A stretch of DNA of 64,000 nt. It comes from Onchidella celtica (taxonomy: Eukaryota > Mollusca > Gastropoda > Systellommatophora > Onchidiidae). This document shows positions 1 to 12,592 of the stretch, one piece after another (position 1 is the stretch's first letter; every line of letters begins with the position of its first letter). Under the pieces are notes generated by a model. It had not been told where the DNA came from, made no database searches, and was given only the letters and a program-made list of their open reading frames with translations. A program made the translations under genes and the position numbers. Where the stretch lies: positions 78,666,686 through 78,730,685 of the forward strand of contig OZ007567.1 in assembly GCA_963931925.1 (NCBI GenBank), in the 5' to 3' direction.

Positions 1-260
1 GGGTGACGAAAGTAGCGATGGCTGTAGTAACAGCGCTTTTGGTGGGTGTAGCAGTGAGGCGGTGATGGTGGTGGTGGTAGTGGTGGTGGCGGCGACGGCG
101 GTTGTGCTATTGCAGCTGGTGCTGTTGGTGACGAAAGCAGCGCTGGAGTGCTGTTGCTAGTGGCTGCAACAATGATGTTTTTGGTGGGTGTAGTAGTGTG
201 ATGGTGCTGATGATGATGTGGTTGGTGCTGGTGGTGACGAAAGTAATGATGAAATGCTGT
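1..260. repeat. Degenerate GGT/GAT trinucleotide-rich repeat
   Basis: The first 260 bases are dominated by GGTGGT, GATGATG and GGTGACGAAAG(T/C)A units. GGTGACGAAAG recurs at 2, 127 and about 232. It continues off the window. Confidence 0.75.
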
Positions 261-319
261 TTCTGGAGTCTGTGATAACGATGTTAGTGTTGAGAATGGC
301 TATGGTAGGAGTATAACGA

Positions 320-560
320 TGACGCTCAGGCATAAGGCCAAATGTGTACTGAGTAAAGTCTGTCTTGCGTCGGTTTTGTGGACTTTAGGGTTAAAGGGGC
401 CTCGCCCACATAAATCTGTCTCACTTGATGATTCAAGCGAGTTCGAAAGTTTGATAAAAAGTCCACGCCAAACAAACTTGACTCATCGCGCCACCAACCT
501 AGAGTATGGTAGGGCTCATCGTGGTAACCGTGGCTATAGTATTTCTGTTCGCAACGCTGA
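320..560. repeat. Dispersed repeat, copy 1
   Basis: AAGTCTGTCTTGCGTCGGTTTTGTGGACTTTAGGG is echoed at 5550-5590 (AAGTCTGGTTTGCCTTGGCTTTGTGGACTATGGGG). Both are followed by GTCTGTCTC(A/C)(C/T)T...GATTCAA. Family unknown. No gene is seen between here and 3236. Confidence 0.45.
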
Positions 561-3235
561 CACTAGTGACAGACCCACATAAACGATCCCTCCTTTGCCA
601 ATTTGGGAGATCCGGTATAACTCAACGCTTCACACATCTCAAACTAAAACCGAGTCAAGACAGATGTGACTTAGTGCGCTACACCAGCCTTAGCCTCAGG
701 AGAATTTAAGCACGGGGAGTGAAAGGTGGAGGGGGGGGATGCTTTTAGCTGGGTGGACAATGAAAGGCTGGGGTAAAGGCTTACCATATTTCTCGCCCAC
801 GTTGCGCAAGGGATAGCTTCATTTCTCTAATTATAGTCCACTTATCACATTCTGAACCGACCAAATACCATCACATGATTGTGCGGTCGCCAAATCTCTG
901 ATGAACTGGGGAAGAGCCCTGGAGAATCCACCCCCACCCCACACACACATACAGCTCGTTTTCCTGTCTCTTAACACTTCCTTTTAAAATTTGCTTAGCA
1001 CTTCCGATCTTTCTATCAATGCGGAAAACATCCCTGACATGACGAGTGTCCAGTGAAATCATCGCCAATTTGGATGACCTTTCTGTACATAAAAATAGGA
1101 GAAAGACAAGAAGCTGCTGCAGTAGAATACAGCGAAAGAGCGAATCTTGCTACCCAGATAGGCATACTTTAATACATGTACGGCTGTACTCACCACCAAT
1201 AATTGATAACACACATGAAGAAACAAAACTAATTTTTTTTTTTCCACATAACTCCATAATTCCTACCATTTTTGACCCGAAAAAACAAACCAAAACACAA
1301 AAAACACAAGTAATTACTGTGTGTGCCGTTGGAATACTTTTTGTCTTCCTTTAAAACGAACTTTTGACACTGCCAAGTGTAACAAAACAAAACGGCATTA
1401 TGTTGTTAATTCTTCTTCCACTGTATTTCTCATGGTCCCAGTAAGAGTACTGTAGTTCTGGCAGACACACTACACACACACTTAGACGGCAAGGCAAGAA
1501 TTACCTTGTCGATGATGCCCCATGGCTCTTGTTCAGCCAATACCAGTAATAGTTACGACCCTAGGCTAGATGTCAATGAGCTCAGCTATTTCCCTCTGTT
1601 AGCGTTTTCCGTTGCCTTGCAGCCACTTGTTTGGATTCTGTCCACAAGCTCCATGCCCATCAGGGAGATTCTGGTCATTCCAGCACTCGCTCTTGGCCAT
1701 TCTTACTCGGACATAGCTATGGTTGAGCGAGGGCAAGTAATCGTGCGAGCAAATAGAGCAATCGGTATTACTCCATCTGATTCTGGTGTTCTCTGTGTTT
1801 CCAAACTGTGTCATTTACCAGCAGTTGTTATCACCTTATCATTCACTTCAGCACGTGTATTTAACTTTAAGCAATTCTGGTGAAACAAAAATTCTTTTTG
1901 ATGCAACTCGACCTTAGTTCTTGTTTGTTCAATCTCCATTTTCTGAAAACTGGAGATCGTTTAGTGTGCAGAAGAGGTATAACAATTGCACACTTTGACA
2001 TGTGTTTAAAATGCGTTATGACACTTAATCAAGCTGTTTCACAGTTCCGAATTATTTAATTTCGAGTTTCTCAGTTGTGCAAAAAGTGGAGTTGGAACAA
2101 ACAAGAACAGTACTAAGGTCGCCATAAACTGTTAGCCCTTCGCATGCTAAAACATTAAAACAAAAAAATTTAAAATCTTATTGATCTGATGACCCAAACA
2201 ACAACAACAACAAAATTAATTGACCACGTATCTCCACACTGGAGCTCATTTACTTCCAGTCTTCGAATTTCAGATATTATTTAGCACCCGAAACTTAAGT
2301 CAAAATAATTATTCTTTAGTAGATTTCTGGAAGTGTGAGATACAAATACGAGCTAATGATTGTGGTATAAAGAACCGCTACATAAATCTCATTTCAAACA
2401 ATGAAATTCATCAATGAAGATGCAAGCTTATCTGATCTTATTTTTGTCAAGTTAGCAGACAGAACTGTAACATATTTGATTTAGTAATGCTGCAGTTAGA
2501 CCGATTAATTTCTTCCTCCTGCCATATTTGTTTGTTTGTGCATTGTATGCAATGCAGCCTATGCCATGGCAGTATTAATGTTGTGAAAAACTCAAAGATA
2601 ATGTCACATTTGAACAGTATTACCAGTAAAATCAACAGTTCATATTTCACTTTCACGCCTGTCAAAATTTTGCCTCGGAGCTCATGTTATATATTTGCAT
2701 GTTACTTTTTTTTCCCTTCACGTTATCGTAATTTGTATTGTTACCAGTTTCGTCGTGATACAGAATGATGCTGTCTAATGTATCGCCTTTGTCAACTTTG
2801 GGGTTTTAAGTGTCTTAAAAGCAAGTCCTACCAATTCAGTAACAGAAAAGAGCCAAATTGCAGGCTTTGCCATCCTCATGATAAATCCATCATAACAACA
2901 TTGTCGTGATCATCATAATTATATGTCAGTGAGTCGTCCTCCACACAAAAAAAGACTTTCATTTATCAGATTCAGACAAAGGAGCACAGAAATACAGTTA
3001 GAAACGAGCAAGAAATCTGTTTCACCAACATCAAAACTTCATCTCACAAAGTGACAATGTTTCTGACTGTTAGCATTATACATGTAGAACTTTTCATGTG
3101 GGAAGGTGATGTAAATAGTGCTTGATACCTAATTGCTTTCCTACAGCTTATAATATTTCTTTGTCATAATAAAATGCACATGAAAGGCTAATTGGCGAAA
3201 TTGATTTAACAATCTGCATTTTTAAAACCTTGTTC

Positions 3236-3415
3236 AACTGTTTTATTGGTTCAATTTTCCACCCTACTATTTTTGTTTACCTGATGAAGATTTATATACC
3301 AAAAGCTTGCCTTCCGTTTGCCTCTGGATTTTATTGTATCATTTCTGTATTATTTCTTGCGCGAGGCTTTGCTACATGCAACTTTTTCTTTTGCCATGTT
3401 TTGACATTATAGGCT
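3236..3415 (+). repeat. Penelope-like-element tail remnant, copy 1
   Basis: CCTGATGAAG at 3280-3289 keeps the first conserved hammerhead box, but the second box reads CAAAA. Downstream GAGGCTTTGCTACATGCAAC matches GGGGCTTTGCAACATACAAC in the copy near 36200. Family assignment is from memory of such tails, so it is tentative. Confidence 0.4.
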
Positions 3416-3863
3416 AAGCCTCATTTTGTTTTTGTAAACATGTCCTTTCTGCAGTGATATGTAAAATGAATTTTCTTCAAATAATCAATTGCGGTTTCAT
3501 CTCGATCACAAGTCCGCGTTTGACAATTTGCAAAGTTGTAATTATCCAGCTCACAGACTGGAAATTCTCGCTCAGTGCAATTCTGTAGTGTAAACCTACG
3601 GAATGAAGTCAACCGCCGACTATGAGGATTTGGAGCTAATATCATGTGGTAAAGTAAGATTAAGTCCAGCATTCACGTCTTTTCTGATTAGATATAGTTC
3701 TAGTTCATTTTCAGAATAAAACAGTAGAAAAGATGACAACTGTTTGATTTATGAGTCTAGACAAATTTTGTGGTTGGAAATTTTGGGACAAATGGTTGTA
3801 GTCCATTTAAAGACACCACAATTATAGGTGTCTTGCAGAAAAGTAGGCATGCGGCATCTTTCA

Positions 3864-4359
3864 TCTATAATATAAAAGCGAGTTGCAAAACTAGCGCCGA
3901 GAACTCTGAGATCACCAGAAAACCCAAAAACATATGATTCCCACTCGAATTCATTAAAAATAATGCAGTTTGCGAAGAACGAATAAGATTGTCAGTAAAC
4001 ATTAATATTTTTCATTAGTGTACAGGGAGGACCTTTCTCAAAGTTGAGCCCTGCCTTTTCCACACCGCAATTTTGTCTAACTTTCTCAGCCTTTCCTGTC
4101 TGTGTTTTTGCTGCGTATGACGTTCAAAACTGAGTGTTCACTAAACGAAGTGCTCAGTGGGCACACCATGTCTAAGAGTTACAGAAGTGCACAGATTCCA
4201 GTGAACGGAATAAATGTCACAGTGCTCTGCTGCAATTTAAAAAATACCAATACGCACCCATGTAGCAACAGACCAGGTTCGGAAGATCTCAGATAAATTC
4301 GAAGTAATGATTGTAGTTCGGTAACAGGTTTATCCCGAGCAACGCCGGGTACCCCAGTC
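3864..4359 (+). mobile_element. Possible non-autonomous Helitron
   Basis: The 5' end TCTATAATATAAAAGCGAGT follows an A, and the 3' part ends with a CCCG...CGGG hairpin in CCCGAGCAACGCCGGGTACC. Both resemble Helitron ends common in invertebrates. The terminal CTRR is not clean (CAGTCA), and no Rep/helicase is present. Confidence 0.4.
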
Positions 4360-5256
4360 AATTTTATTCTTAGAGTAACACTGGTGAAGCATGGAATCTG
4401 TCAAATTGTCTTAGGAGGGGGTGAGGGGAGGAGCGGGCGCAAAATGAACGTGATTTTGTAAAAATGCATCAGAGGTACTAAAATCATGTCTAGAAATTTC
4501 TCAGTCTGTGGCCTACTTGGATACCCTACTTTGAGGGCCATAAAATCGGTATGAGGTTTGGAAAGGATCATGGGTGAGGTAAATAATTCCACAAGAAATG
4601 TGGAAGAAAAATGGAACTGCGATGGAGATGGGGTCAAATGAGGAGAGAGATAAGAGCAAACAAAACGAGAAGACTGCTTTAGTTTGTCCAAACATTGGTT
4701 CCGGTTTGCTTCCGGAAGTGGAACTTTTCCCGCGTTCATAGCGGCGCTAATCACATCAACAGTGCCCCTGTACGGCCTCAGTAATAATGGGCGTTGGGAA
4801 GAGCTGAGGATGGGCGATATCGCTAAAACCATTCGTCTTAAATCACTTTAACGAACACTGGTCAACTGTACGTTGTTTCGATATCCATGAACCATTTACA
4901 TTTTTTTCATTACTGAATCACTCATCCTCCCCTCTGTGTGCACATCTGTTCCAGGTTTTGATGAACACTTGTGTGAAACAGCGAAAATCAAATTTTAACA
5001 CAACAAAAAAATAGCCCGGAAATAGCGTCGTGACTTTTTGAAGTTAATTGAAGGATCCAAGAAAAGCCAGTTATACGTGACTGAACACTTCATCTTTGTG
5101 TATTACTATTACTGTATTAGGGCTATGTCCCATGAAACTGACTACATGTATCTTTGTGCTTCAGATTCAGAGTAAAAAAGAAACTAAAGGGATACGTGAT
5201 GTGTGAAACTGAAAGATACGAATGCTTATTTGTTTTTTATCATCCTATAAAATAAT

Positions 5257-5347
5257 GGAGAGAGGAAGAGAGACAGAGTGGGGGATAGAGAGAAGAGAGA
5301 GAGAGAGAGACAGACAGACAGACTAACAGAGAGAGAGAGAGAGAGAG
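5257..5347. repeat. GA-rich microsatellite
   Basis: (GA)n with interspersed CAGA units. The minus strand reads as a low-complexity Ser/Leu ORF that should not be taken as a gene. Confidence 0.9.
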
Positions 5348-5545
5348 CACATGATTGCATATTCCGGACAATGCCCAGTACCGTAACGTCATCTTGTAAT
5401 ATATAAAACGTAACTGTGAGTGGTGATCTGTAATTGATCTCCAGTAGGCTGGGATGTTTAATGAATCCGATGTTGTCTGAAACTTGACAGATAAGCCTCG
5501 TACACGACACTAATTATAAGGAATGCTAAAGCCCACAGCATGCTG

Positions 5546-5700
5546 ACTCAAGTCTGGTTTGCCTTGGCTTTGTGGACTATGGGGATAAACGGGAACTGGG
5601 CGCCCAGCCTAGCCAGACTGGAACAAGTCTGTCTCCTTCGTTGATTCAAAGGAAAATGTAATCTGAGACACAACCGATATAAAGCGGACTTGGCCCAGTG
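5546..5700. repeat. Dispersed repeat, copy 2
   Basis: Related to 320-560: shared GTGGACTATGGGG and GTCTGTCTCCTT..TTGATTCAAA blocks. Confidence 0.45.
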
Positions 5701-6717
5701 TGCTTCTAGCGTAATGTACGAGTAGATCAGTGCCCATTCCCTTCCTTCTCTCGAGCGAGCAGTCAGCAAGAAGGTAACCAAAAATTAACCCATTAACAAT
5801 AATGATAACCGCGGTAAAGAAAGGCAAATTCAGTTATTTTAACCCTATTTTACCCTCTGGGTCTGACAAACCCCAGACACTCACTATTTTCATCATAACA
5901 CCTGCCAAAATAGTCACATCTTCTCAAAATTTCATGAATGATTCAAGAACGTTATTCCCCATCACTACGTGACATTTCCATGACTTATTTGTTGTAGGCT
6001 ATAATATGTGCTCACACATGCACTAAATGGACTGTCGGATTATAGCAAAGTATACTAATCAACACCGAGAGGCCATCAAAATGGAGCGGGAAAAAAAGTG
6101 GATCAGTAAAAATCCATCTTCTTACTTTTAGTGCACAATTCTAGCATTTAAAACTGACATTTCGGGCAATGAATGTTAGGTGATGACTGAACGCACGGCG
6201 GCTTATATTATGGGAGAACATTACACTGTAGGCTCAGAGCAGTTTTCACTATGAGAAGGATATTCGTACTTTTATATTATATCTTCCTCCTACGAGCAAT
6301 CGATATGCCCATCTCAAGCAGCACCAAAACAATGGTAAAAGTGGCCAGCGGGTGACATTATGCACTGCTAATGCAAATAAATAACGGCAAACGGCTAAGA
6401 TGCCGTCGCGGCATTAGTTGGCACTCGTTGTAGGTGTGAAACTTAGGGTACACCGTTGTCGAGAGGGAGGGCCCAGGAGAATGGTATCGTGAGGCTTTTC
6501 GTTTCAGGGAAGGAACAGTGCTTTGAAGCCCAGTATCTCACGAGAAGGGGGAAGTACTTGTATATAGAGCTGATGTGGGGGCTTCCTCCAGGTCCCCCCC
6601 CCCCTCCCTTTTTGCCACATTTCTCAAATAGGCAACGGTCTTAGTCCTTCACCTCTAGTAAAAACAACAAACATGTCCACTGTTCTGGAAAAGTAGACCA
6701 TAAAATCTAGGCGCGTG

Positions 6718-6831
6718 CTAGCCGATTTTGATCGATCAACTAGTTGGATGGTAAGGTCGTGACATTAAGATCCAAGAAACTTAATGTCGTGACGTCATCA
6801 CCTACTTAGTCGGCCGATCAAAATCGGCTAG
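6718..6831. mobile_element. Small foldback element, 114 bp
   Basis: CTAGCCGATTTTGATCG (6718-6734) pairs perfectly with CGATCAAAATCGGCTAG (6815-6831). The interior holds GTCGTGACATTAAG and CTTAATGTCGTGAC, a partly inverted, partly direct repeat. Confidence 0.7.
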
Positions 6832-6866
6832 TGCGAGTCTGGCTTTATATAGTCGGGGGGCCAACG

Positions 6867-7295
6867 AGGTTCATACAAAGTCTTAAAAACTAATTTTAAG
6901 GAATATTTAAGGACTTCCTAGGGACTCACCGTAAACAAATTATGGACCTGTGTGCCTGTGACCAAGAAATATTACAACTTACAACCCATGCGCAAGAAAT
7001 ATTACAACAATACATGTGGTGTGCAGCTCTCATCGAAAGGGGATGTTCGTGTATCCAGAGTTCAAACAGTATAATATTCACTCTGAAAAGTTCATAATTA
7101 TATTTCAAAGTATCAATTATCCAGAGTGCAATTGGATCATTTGAATTTCAAATGCTTCACTTGAAACAAAAATTTTAAGGACTTTTTAGGGATTTTGATA
7201 TCATTTGCAGAATTTAAGGACTTTTTAAGCACTTATTTTTTACTTTTATGAAAGTTAAGGACTTTAAGGACTTTTAAGGACATGTGTGAACCCTG
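6867..7295. mobile_element. hAT-type MITE, 429 bp
   Basis: The right end reads CAGGGTTCACACATGTCC on the minus strand and the left end is the related AGGTTCATAC. TTTAAGGACTT-type subterminal repeats occur at both ends. Flanking 8-mers are GGCCAACG (6859-6866) and GGCCAAGC (7296-7303), matching at 6 of 8. Confidence 0.6.
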
Positions 7296-7570
7296 GGCCA
7301 AGCTCTTAAATGGTCGGGAACCCTGCAACCAGCCTTAACGTTAACACTGGTTCTGAGCAATTCTCGGCAACACGGTCTATCGTTCTGAACAAGGTTGTTA
7401 TGTTATGATTCGGCATATGCAGCACATCCGTCTTCAATGTAAAATTTCTATTTTTGTATTTGTATTTTGTATACCTCTTTAATCCCATTTGGGAAATTTG
7501 CCTTAGTGTCACTGCAGCCCAGTTACAACTGGAGTAGACATGTCGTCGCCGCATTGCAGCGCCAGTCGGC

Positions 7571-7843
7571 GTTGTTGTTGTTTTTTTTTTGGGGGGGGGG
7601 GGGGAGTGGGGAGGGAGTAGATACATTTTTATTTCATTTTGCCCGGGCAGCGGCCTGTTCTTCTCAATTTCCAACTGCCAAGGTATCCGAGAAGACTAGG
7701 TGCTCGATCCTACCATGGGGTCAGGGACAAGAAAATATGAGAAAAATCCCAAAATTTCAGCATGCCTGCATGCACCGACGATTTGAACCCGGTACCTTCG
7801 GCATGAGAGGCGAGCAGCTTGCCTCCAGACCACCATATCCCCA
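7571..7843 (-). mobile_element. tRNA-derived SINE, same family as 26248-26580
   Basis: On the minus strand: GGTGGTCTGGAGGCAAGCTG, CGGGTTCAAATCG (B box), GGTAGGATCGAGCACCTAG, TTGGCAGTTGGAAATTG and GCCCGGGCAAAATG. It ends in a C-run, an A-run and (AAC)n. It lacks about 45 bp present in the other copy between the CTTCTCGG and TTGGCAG blocks. Confidence 0.75.
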
Positions 7844-8045
7844 ATGTTCCTAATTTTCAACGTGGAACCTCAGGAGGAGTAGAGAAAAACACTCCCAGGT
7901 AATGACAGAGGAAGAAAAATAGAAATAAAAAGCAAGAAAGACTAATTGAAATTCCATATTTAAGAGGGAAAGACAGAAGATACAATTGTGATTTAGAATA
8001 CAGTCCGAGAAAAAAACTGGGTCACCAACTAAGTTCAGGTATGAA

Positions 8046-8051
8046 TTTATT
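8046..8051 (-). terminator. Candidate distal poly(A) signal AATAAA
   Basis: AATAAA on the minus strand at the far edge of the AT-rich tract. Short AATAAA hexamers are common in such DNA, so this is only a candidate. Confidence 0.25.
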
Positions 8052-9814
8052 AATTATTTTTGGGCAAATATATGTACAACCAATGTGCACTTTTTCAAAA
8101 AAAAAGGAAACAAAACATAAATAATCATCCATAAGAGATTGAAGCATCAAGAAATGAACTAAAACCATCCTTTGTCGGGCTACACAATCAAGAACAATCA
8201 ATTTTTCCTTTCAATTCAATGTGAATTCACTCTGTACAGTAAAATCTTATGCCAGAAAAAGTATTATTATATACAGGACACAATATCAGTGACTAAGGGC
8301 GAGGGATGAACAGATCCATGTCACCATCTTTCACTACACACTGACTTGACTGACTAAACATCCATTGCTCGTCATGTACGCAAGGTGGGCACATCACTAC
8401 GTAGATCACTGTCTTCCCAGCTACCATGGCAGCAATCTCCTGAACTTGGTACTCATTTTAAAACACAAAACAAACAGGAAACAAAACATCTAAAAAAAAA
8501 AAATTCAAACTAAAGCACAACTGAAGGTGACAGCTCCATTGGAGCTTACTACAAAAAGAAAGGCAATAAAATCATTTTAAAAATCAGGATTACGGTGCAA
8601 TACATGTACCCGACTCTATGGTTCTGCTTTATGACAAGACTGGTATATGACACGATGAAAGTATCCTACGTGATAGAAAATGTAGAACAGTTCCATCTCC
8701 ATTTTGGCTCGTCTTCCTCACTGGCACAAGGCAAAACTTCCACAAACAAAATCACATACATTATAACAAATAGGAAATATCAATTTCATTTGATAGGATC
8801 CCTTTTTTCATTTCCTTCAGAAATGGCGAAATTTTCGTTCAGCTCCAATTTAACACAATCTATTCCCTGCTATGCAAAAAGAGAGTGCACTGGCCCTCTT
8901 AAATGTTTGGTTCACTCATGCCATCAGGTTTAATGCTCTTAGACTACAATTTAAATCTGTGGATATGATTCACAACACATGTACACTAGTTCAAGTCTTA
9001 TTCACAACTGAGACAAATTCAGATAGGCAATAGGTATGATTATTTTTCCAATTCGATCTGATGACACCACCTGCATTTCATGGATGTTCCCATATAAACA
9101 TAATGGTATTCAAATACGTACTGAATTTGGAATTAAGAAATTCTAAACAGTATCAACATGCCTGCAAACTCTCACACAGCTGGTTCAGCATTCAAGATGG
9201 CTAAACTTATATGAAATTTTATGGTTACTTTCCAGCCACAGCTAATATACAATACAAATTTAATCAGATGTCAAAGCTCAACGTTTTTGACACAAAACCC
9301 CACTTTTATAATTTGAAATTCATGAATAATTACGTATGTGTACCTAATTTATTATTACAATTTTTTCTGTTTTGTAGCTGAAAAAAAATTAATTAAATGA
9401 AGCTCATTAACAACAATTCACAACACTTATGCAAGTAAGTCTTGAGATGATAGGAAGAAAATATTAGGAAAAACACAAAGAAACTGAATTAAGGGGCAAT
9501 ACAACACAACTTCATATCAAACTAAATCTGAAATAGGCAAAGGAGAAATACATACTATAAAAGTAGTCTGTCATCCACCATGCAGCATATCTCCATTGTG
9601 CACCTCATAATTATGGTACACACACAAGCCCACACATACAGACCTACATACAAAAAGAAAAAACGGTTACATAAGGCCTAGGTTTTGCTGCTTAAAGAAA
9701 GAAGAAAAATCTACATCCCACTTTCAAAAACATAACTGAATTCACTCTTTCATGTGCAGTAATCAACTATGTCAGAGTCTTATTCCACACTACACATACA
9801 ATCATTTCATCACC

Positions 9815-10056
9815 ATTCCTTAAGACTGTAGTAACTCAAAAATGAGCAAAAACGTCTTTTATATACATACATGTATTCAACAACATTCAACGCTGAATCG
9901 AATAATCTTGGTTATGGACTCCTAGACCAAAATAAATGAACAGGGCAACTTCCAAAAAGTCATTGTAACAAGACCAGTCGTGCTAAAATAAAATGGTTTT
10001 TTGCCTCTCCCGACTAGTATCAAAAACCGATTACTACAGTTTTAGGGAATGGTGGC
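9815..10056 (+). mobile_element. MITE, family A copy 1 (in ARIH1 downstream tract)
   Basis: Inverted ends TCACCATTCC...CTGTAGTAA and TTACTACAG...GGAATGGTG. The interior (CTTGGTTATGGACTCCTA, GACCAGTCGTGCTAAA) matches the reverse complement of 11158-11417. Confidence 0.7.
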
Positions 10057-11157
10057 GATATTATCTGCTCACATTTTCAAAGAACTGTCACTAGTGTCAG
10101 TTGTAGGGACAAGTATGTAGCTTTCTCAATACATTAGATTAATCAGTCAAACAAGAGAACAAAAGCAAACTATCATTGACACAATCACTTACAATGGCAT
10201 GCATAGATCAAGCCTGTCACAAGTCATGGTGTCTGAATGCAAACCAAGGCAAAAAAAAAATGGATTTAAATCTCGTGTGAAAGACTTGTGAATATAGCAA
10301 CTGACAAACACACTGAATTTACAGAACACTTACACTCAACTAACTCACTACACTCTTGGTTTACAAACAAGAATACTGAAACAAACGAGAAGCTTTCTGG
10401 AACTGGCAGACCACGCCACTGAAATTACCCATGGCCACCATAATCACCATTCATAAACTGACTTTGCATTAGTTACATAACTTAAGCCAACCAGTCCTAG
10501 ATCTACAGTAAACAAATGTCAATTAGGTCCATCCACACTTGCTCATTATGAACATTCAACTCCATATATATACAGATACTTGATTTACATTCAACTGATA
10601 CAGTAAGGCCAACTGCCCTATGACTATTTAACATTTACAGGTGATAAGACAAGAACATTTTGAAGGGGAAGAACAGCTGAAATTCCACAAGAACATGTTT
10701 TAATGCAAATTTATAATGTGCAAAGAATTTTGAACAGTTGTTCTAAGTGCCATTATGAAGAATCAATTAATGTAGATCAACCAGGCAACATCTACTATCA
10801 CTTGTCTTTAGGTGCATTTATTTTAGACTGTTAAACATTTAAATGGATGAATAATTGTGCTAATCTATGTTTTAGTCATACATGTATATGTTTTTCATTT
10901 TGTGTGGCATTTGCCATACACGGGAGGTGAAAATGTAACAACAACCTGATTTGTATTTTGACAATAGGTCTATAATTTTACAAGCGATCATTGGTTTGTG
11001 TATGAGGAAGATTTAGAGTTGAATATGTACAAACTGCATATCAATTATCATCAGTTCCAGGCAAGAGTGATTATCTCCTTCTTTGTGACAATGGAGATGA
11101 TCACTTCTTGACTGAACCAATTATATAAAATTGATTCCTTCACAGTTTGGTTCATTT

Positions 11158-11417
11158 CGTCACCATTCCCTAAAACTGTAGTAATCGGTTTTGGCTATTT
11201 TTTGGGAGAAGCAAAAAAACTGTTTTACTTTAGCACAACTGGTCTAGTGATGGCGAATTTTTTAAAGTTCGCTGTCCTGTTATTTTTCAGCATAGGAGTC
11301 TATAACCAAGATCGTTCAATGTGGCTTTGAATGTACATATACAGTGTAGTTGATTATAGATAAAAATTGATTTTTCCAAATTCTGAGTTACTACAATCAT
11401 AGGGAATGGTGACGATC
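11158..11417 (-). mobile_element. MITE, family A copy 2 (opposite orientation)
   Basis: The same family as 9815-10056 in reverse orientation, about 1.1 kb away. Ends are TCACCATTCCC and GGGAATGGTGA with CTAAAACTGTAGTAA inside. Confidence 0.7.
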
Positions 11418-12391
11418 TGGAGATTAAAAAAAAAAGGCACTCCTTGCCTTTCGTCCCCGTCTCATCTCCCTTTGAATCTCCATTATATCTACTGCGAGGA
11501 AAAATATGGGGAGGAGTAAGTAAAGAAATATGCACTGGGTGTCCCTCCCGGGGAAAAGCAAGAAATATACTGGGCGATAAAAGTTGCCTTGAAGAAAAGA
11601 TACACGTGTAAGTTTTGAATGTCATAGGGTCCAGATAAAACACAAGACAATATTATTATTAAATACTGATTAATTAAATTTGCCCATGTGCAATCACAGT
11701 TTGAATCTGCTAACAATGTTTCACTGAGGTATCATTAGAGCCCTTATCTTTACAAGTTATGTGTTATCCTAAGAGGATTATCATGCTAAGCCTGGAACAT
11801 CACAGTCAGTTGTTGCCAGCAAAATGTACACACAAGATATAGCGGTAGAAGCTGACTGTGTCTGACAGGGCTTTGTATGACAGCGTCTTCCCTGATTTAC
11901 TAATACAGGAAATTACCGTTCGCGCTTTTTGTCCGATAGCAACTGACTGTGCCATTCCAGGCTTAGTGAGATATCCGCTTAAAACTGATCCATACGCTTG
12001 ATCAAATTCTCATCTCAACATTCTATGGTACTTTTCTGTTTTTTACCAAACATGACCAAGCTCCCAAATCATCTTACTAAATGAAGACAAAGGCATTGCA
12101 GGGCAGTTCTCCCTTTCTGAAACCTGTCCATGTAAGTGAAATGTGATTGAAATAAAGAGAAGAAATAAGGCAATTCCAATGATTTGGTGAACCACGAGTG
12201 GAAGAAATCCAAACAGCAAGCACTCAAACACTAGCAAACAGAAGTGAACTAAGAAAGCGAAAAAGCAAATTAACTCATGTACATAAAGATTGGCGCTGGC
12301 AAATCAGTGGCTGAAAAGTGTTTTTTGTTTGTCATCAAACTATGTCACTTTGAATTTGCACACCAAAGTTTCCTCTCTTCTTTCCCTTTTA

Positions 12392-12592
12392 TTCACTCTT
12401 TTGGAAGTCAAATGAAACTGAAAAACAAATATGCCATCTTTCCACTCATTGACAGAAGTGTGTGCACTTCCATTGTGAAAGGGCTGTTGTTCACTCTTTT
12501 GGAAGTCAAATAAGACTGAAAAACAAATACGCTGTCTTTCCACTCACCGCCAAAAACTTAAACACTTCCATAGCCAAATGGCTGTAAAATAA
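12392..12592. repeat. Tandem duplication with 98-bp period
   Basis: TTCACTCTTTTGGAAGTCAA at 12392 and again at 12490. The two units share GACTGAAAAACAAAT and CTTTCCACTCA and differ at scattered bases. Confidence 0.8.

Noticed and set aside
4401-4832. 143-codon minus ORF
   Set aside because: No recognisable domain or conserved composition; no supporting neighbours.
5226-5510. Ser/Leu-rich minus ORF
   Set aside because: It is the translation of a GA microsatellite.
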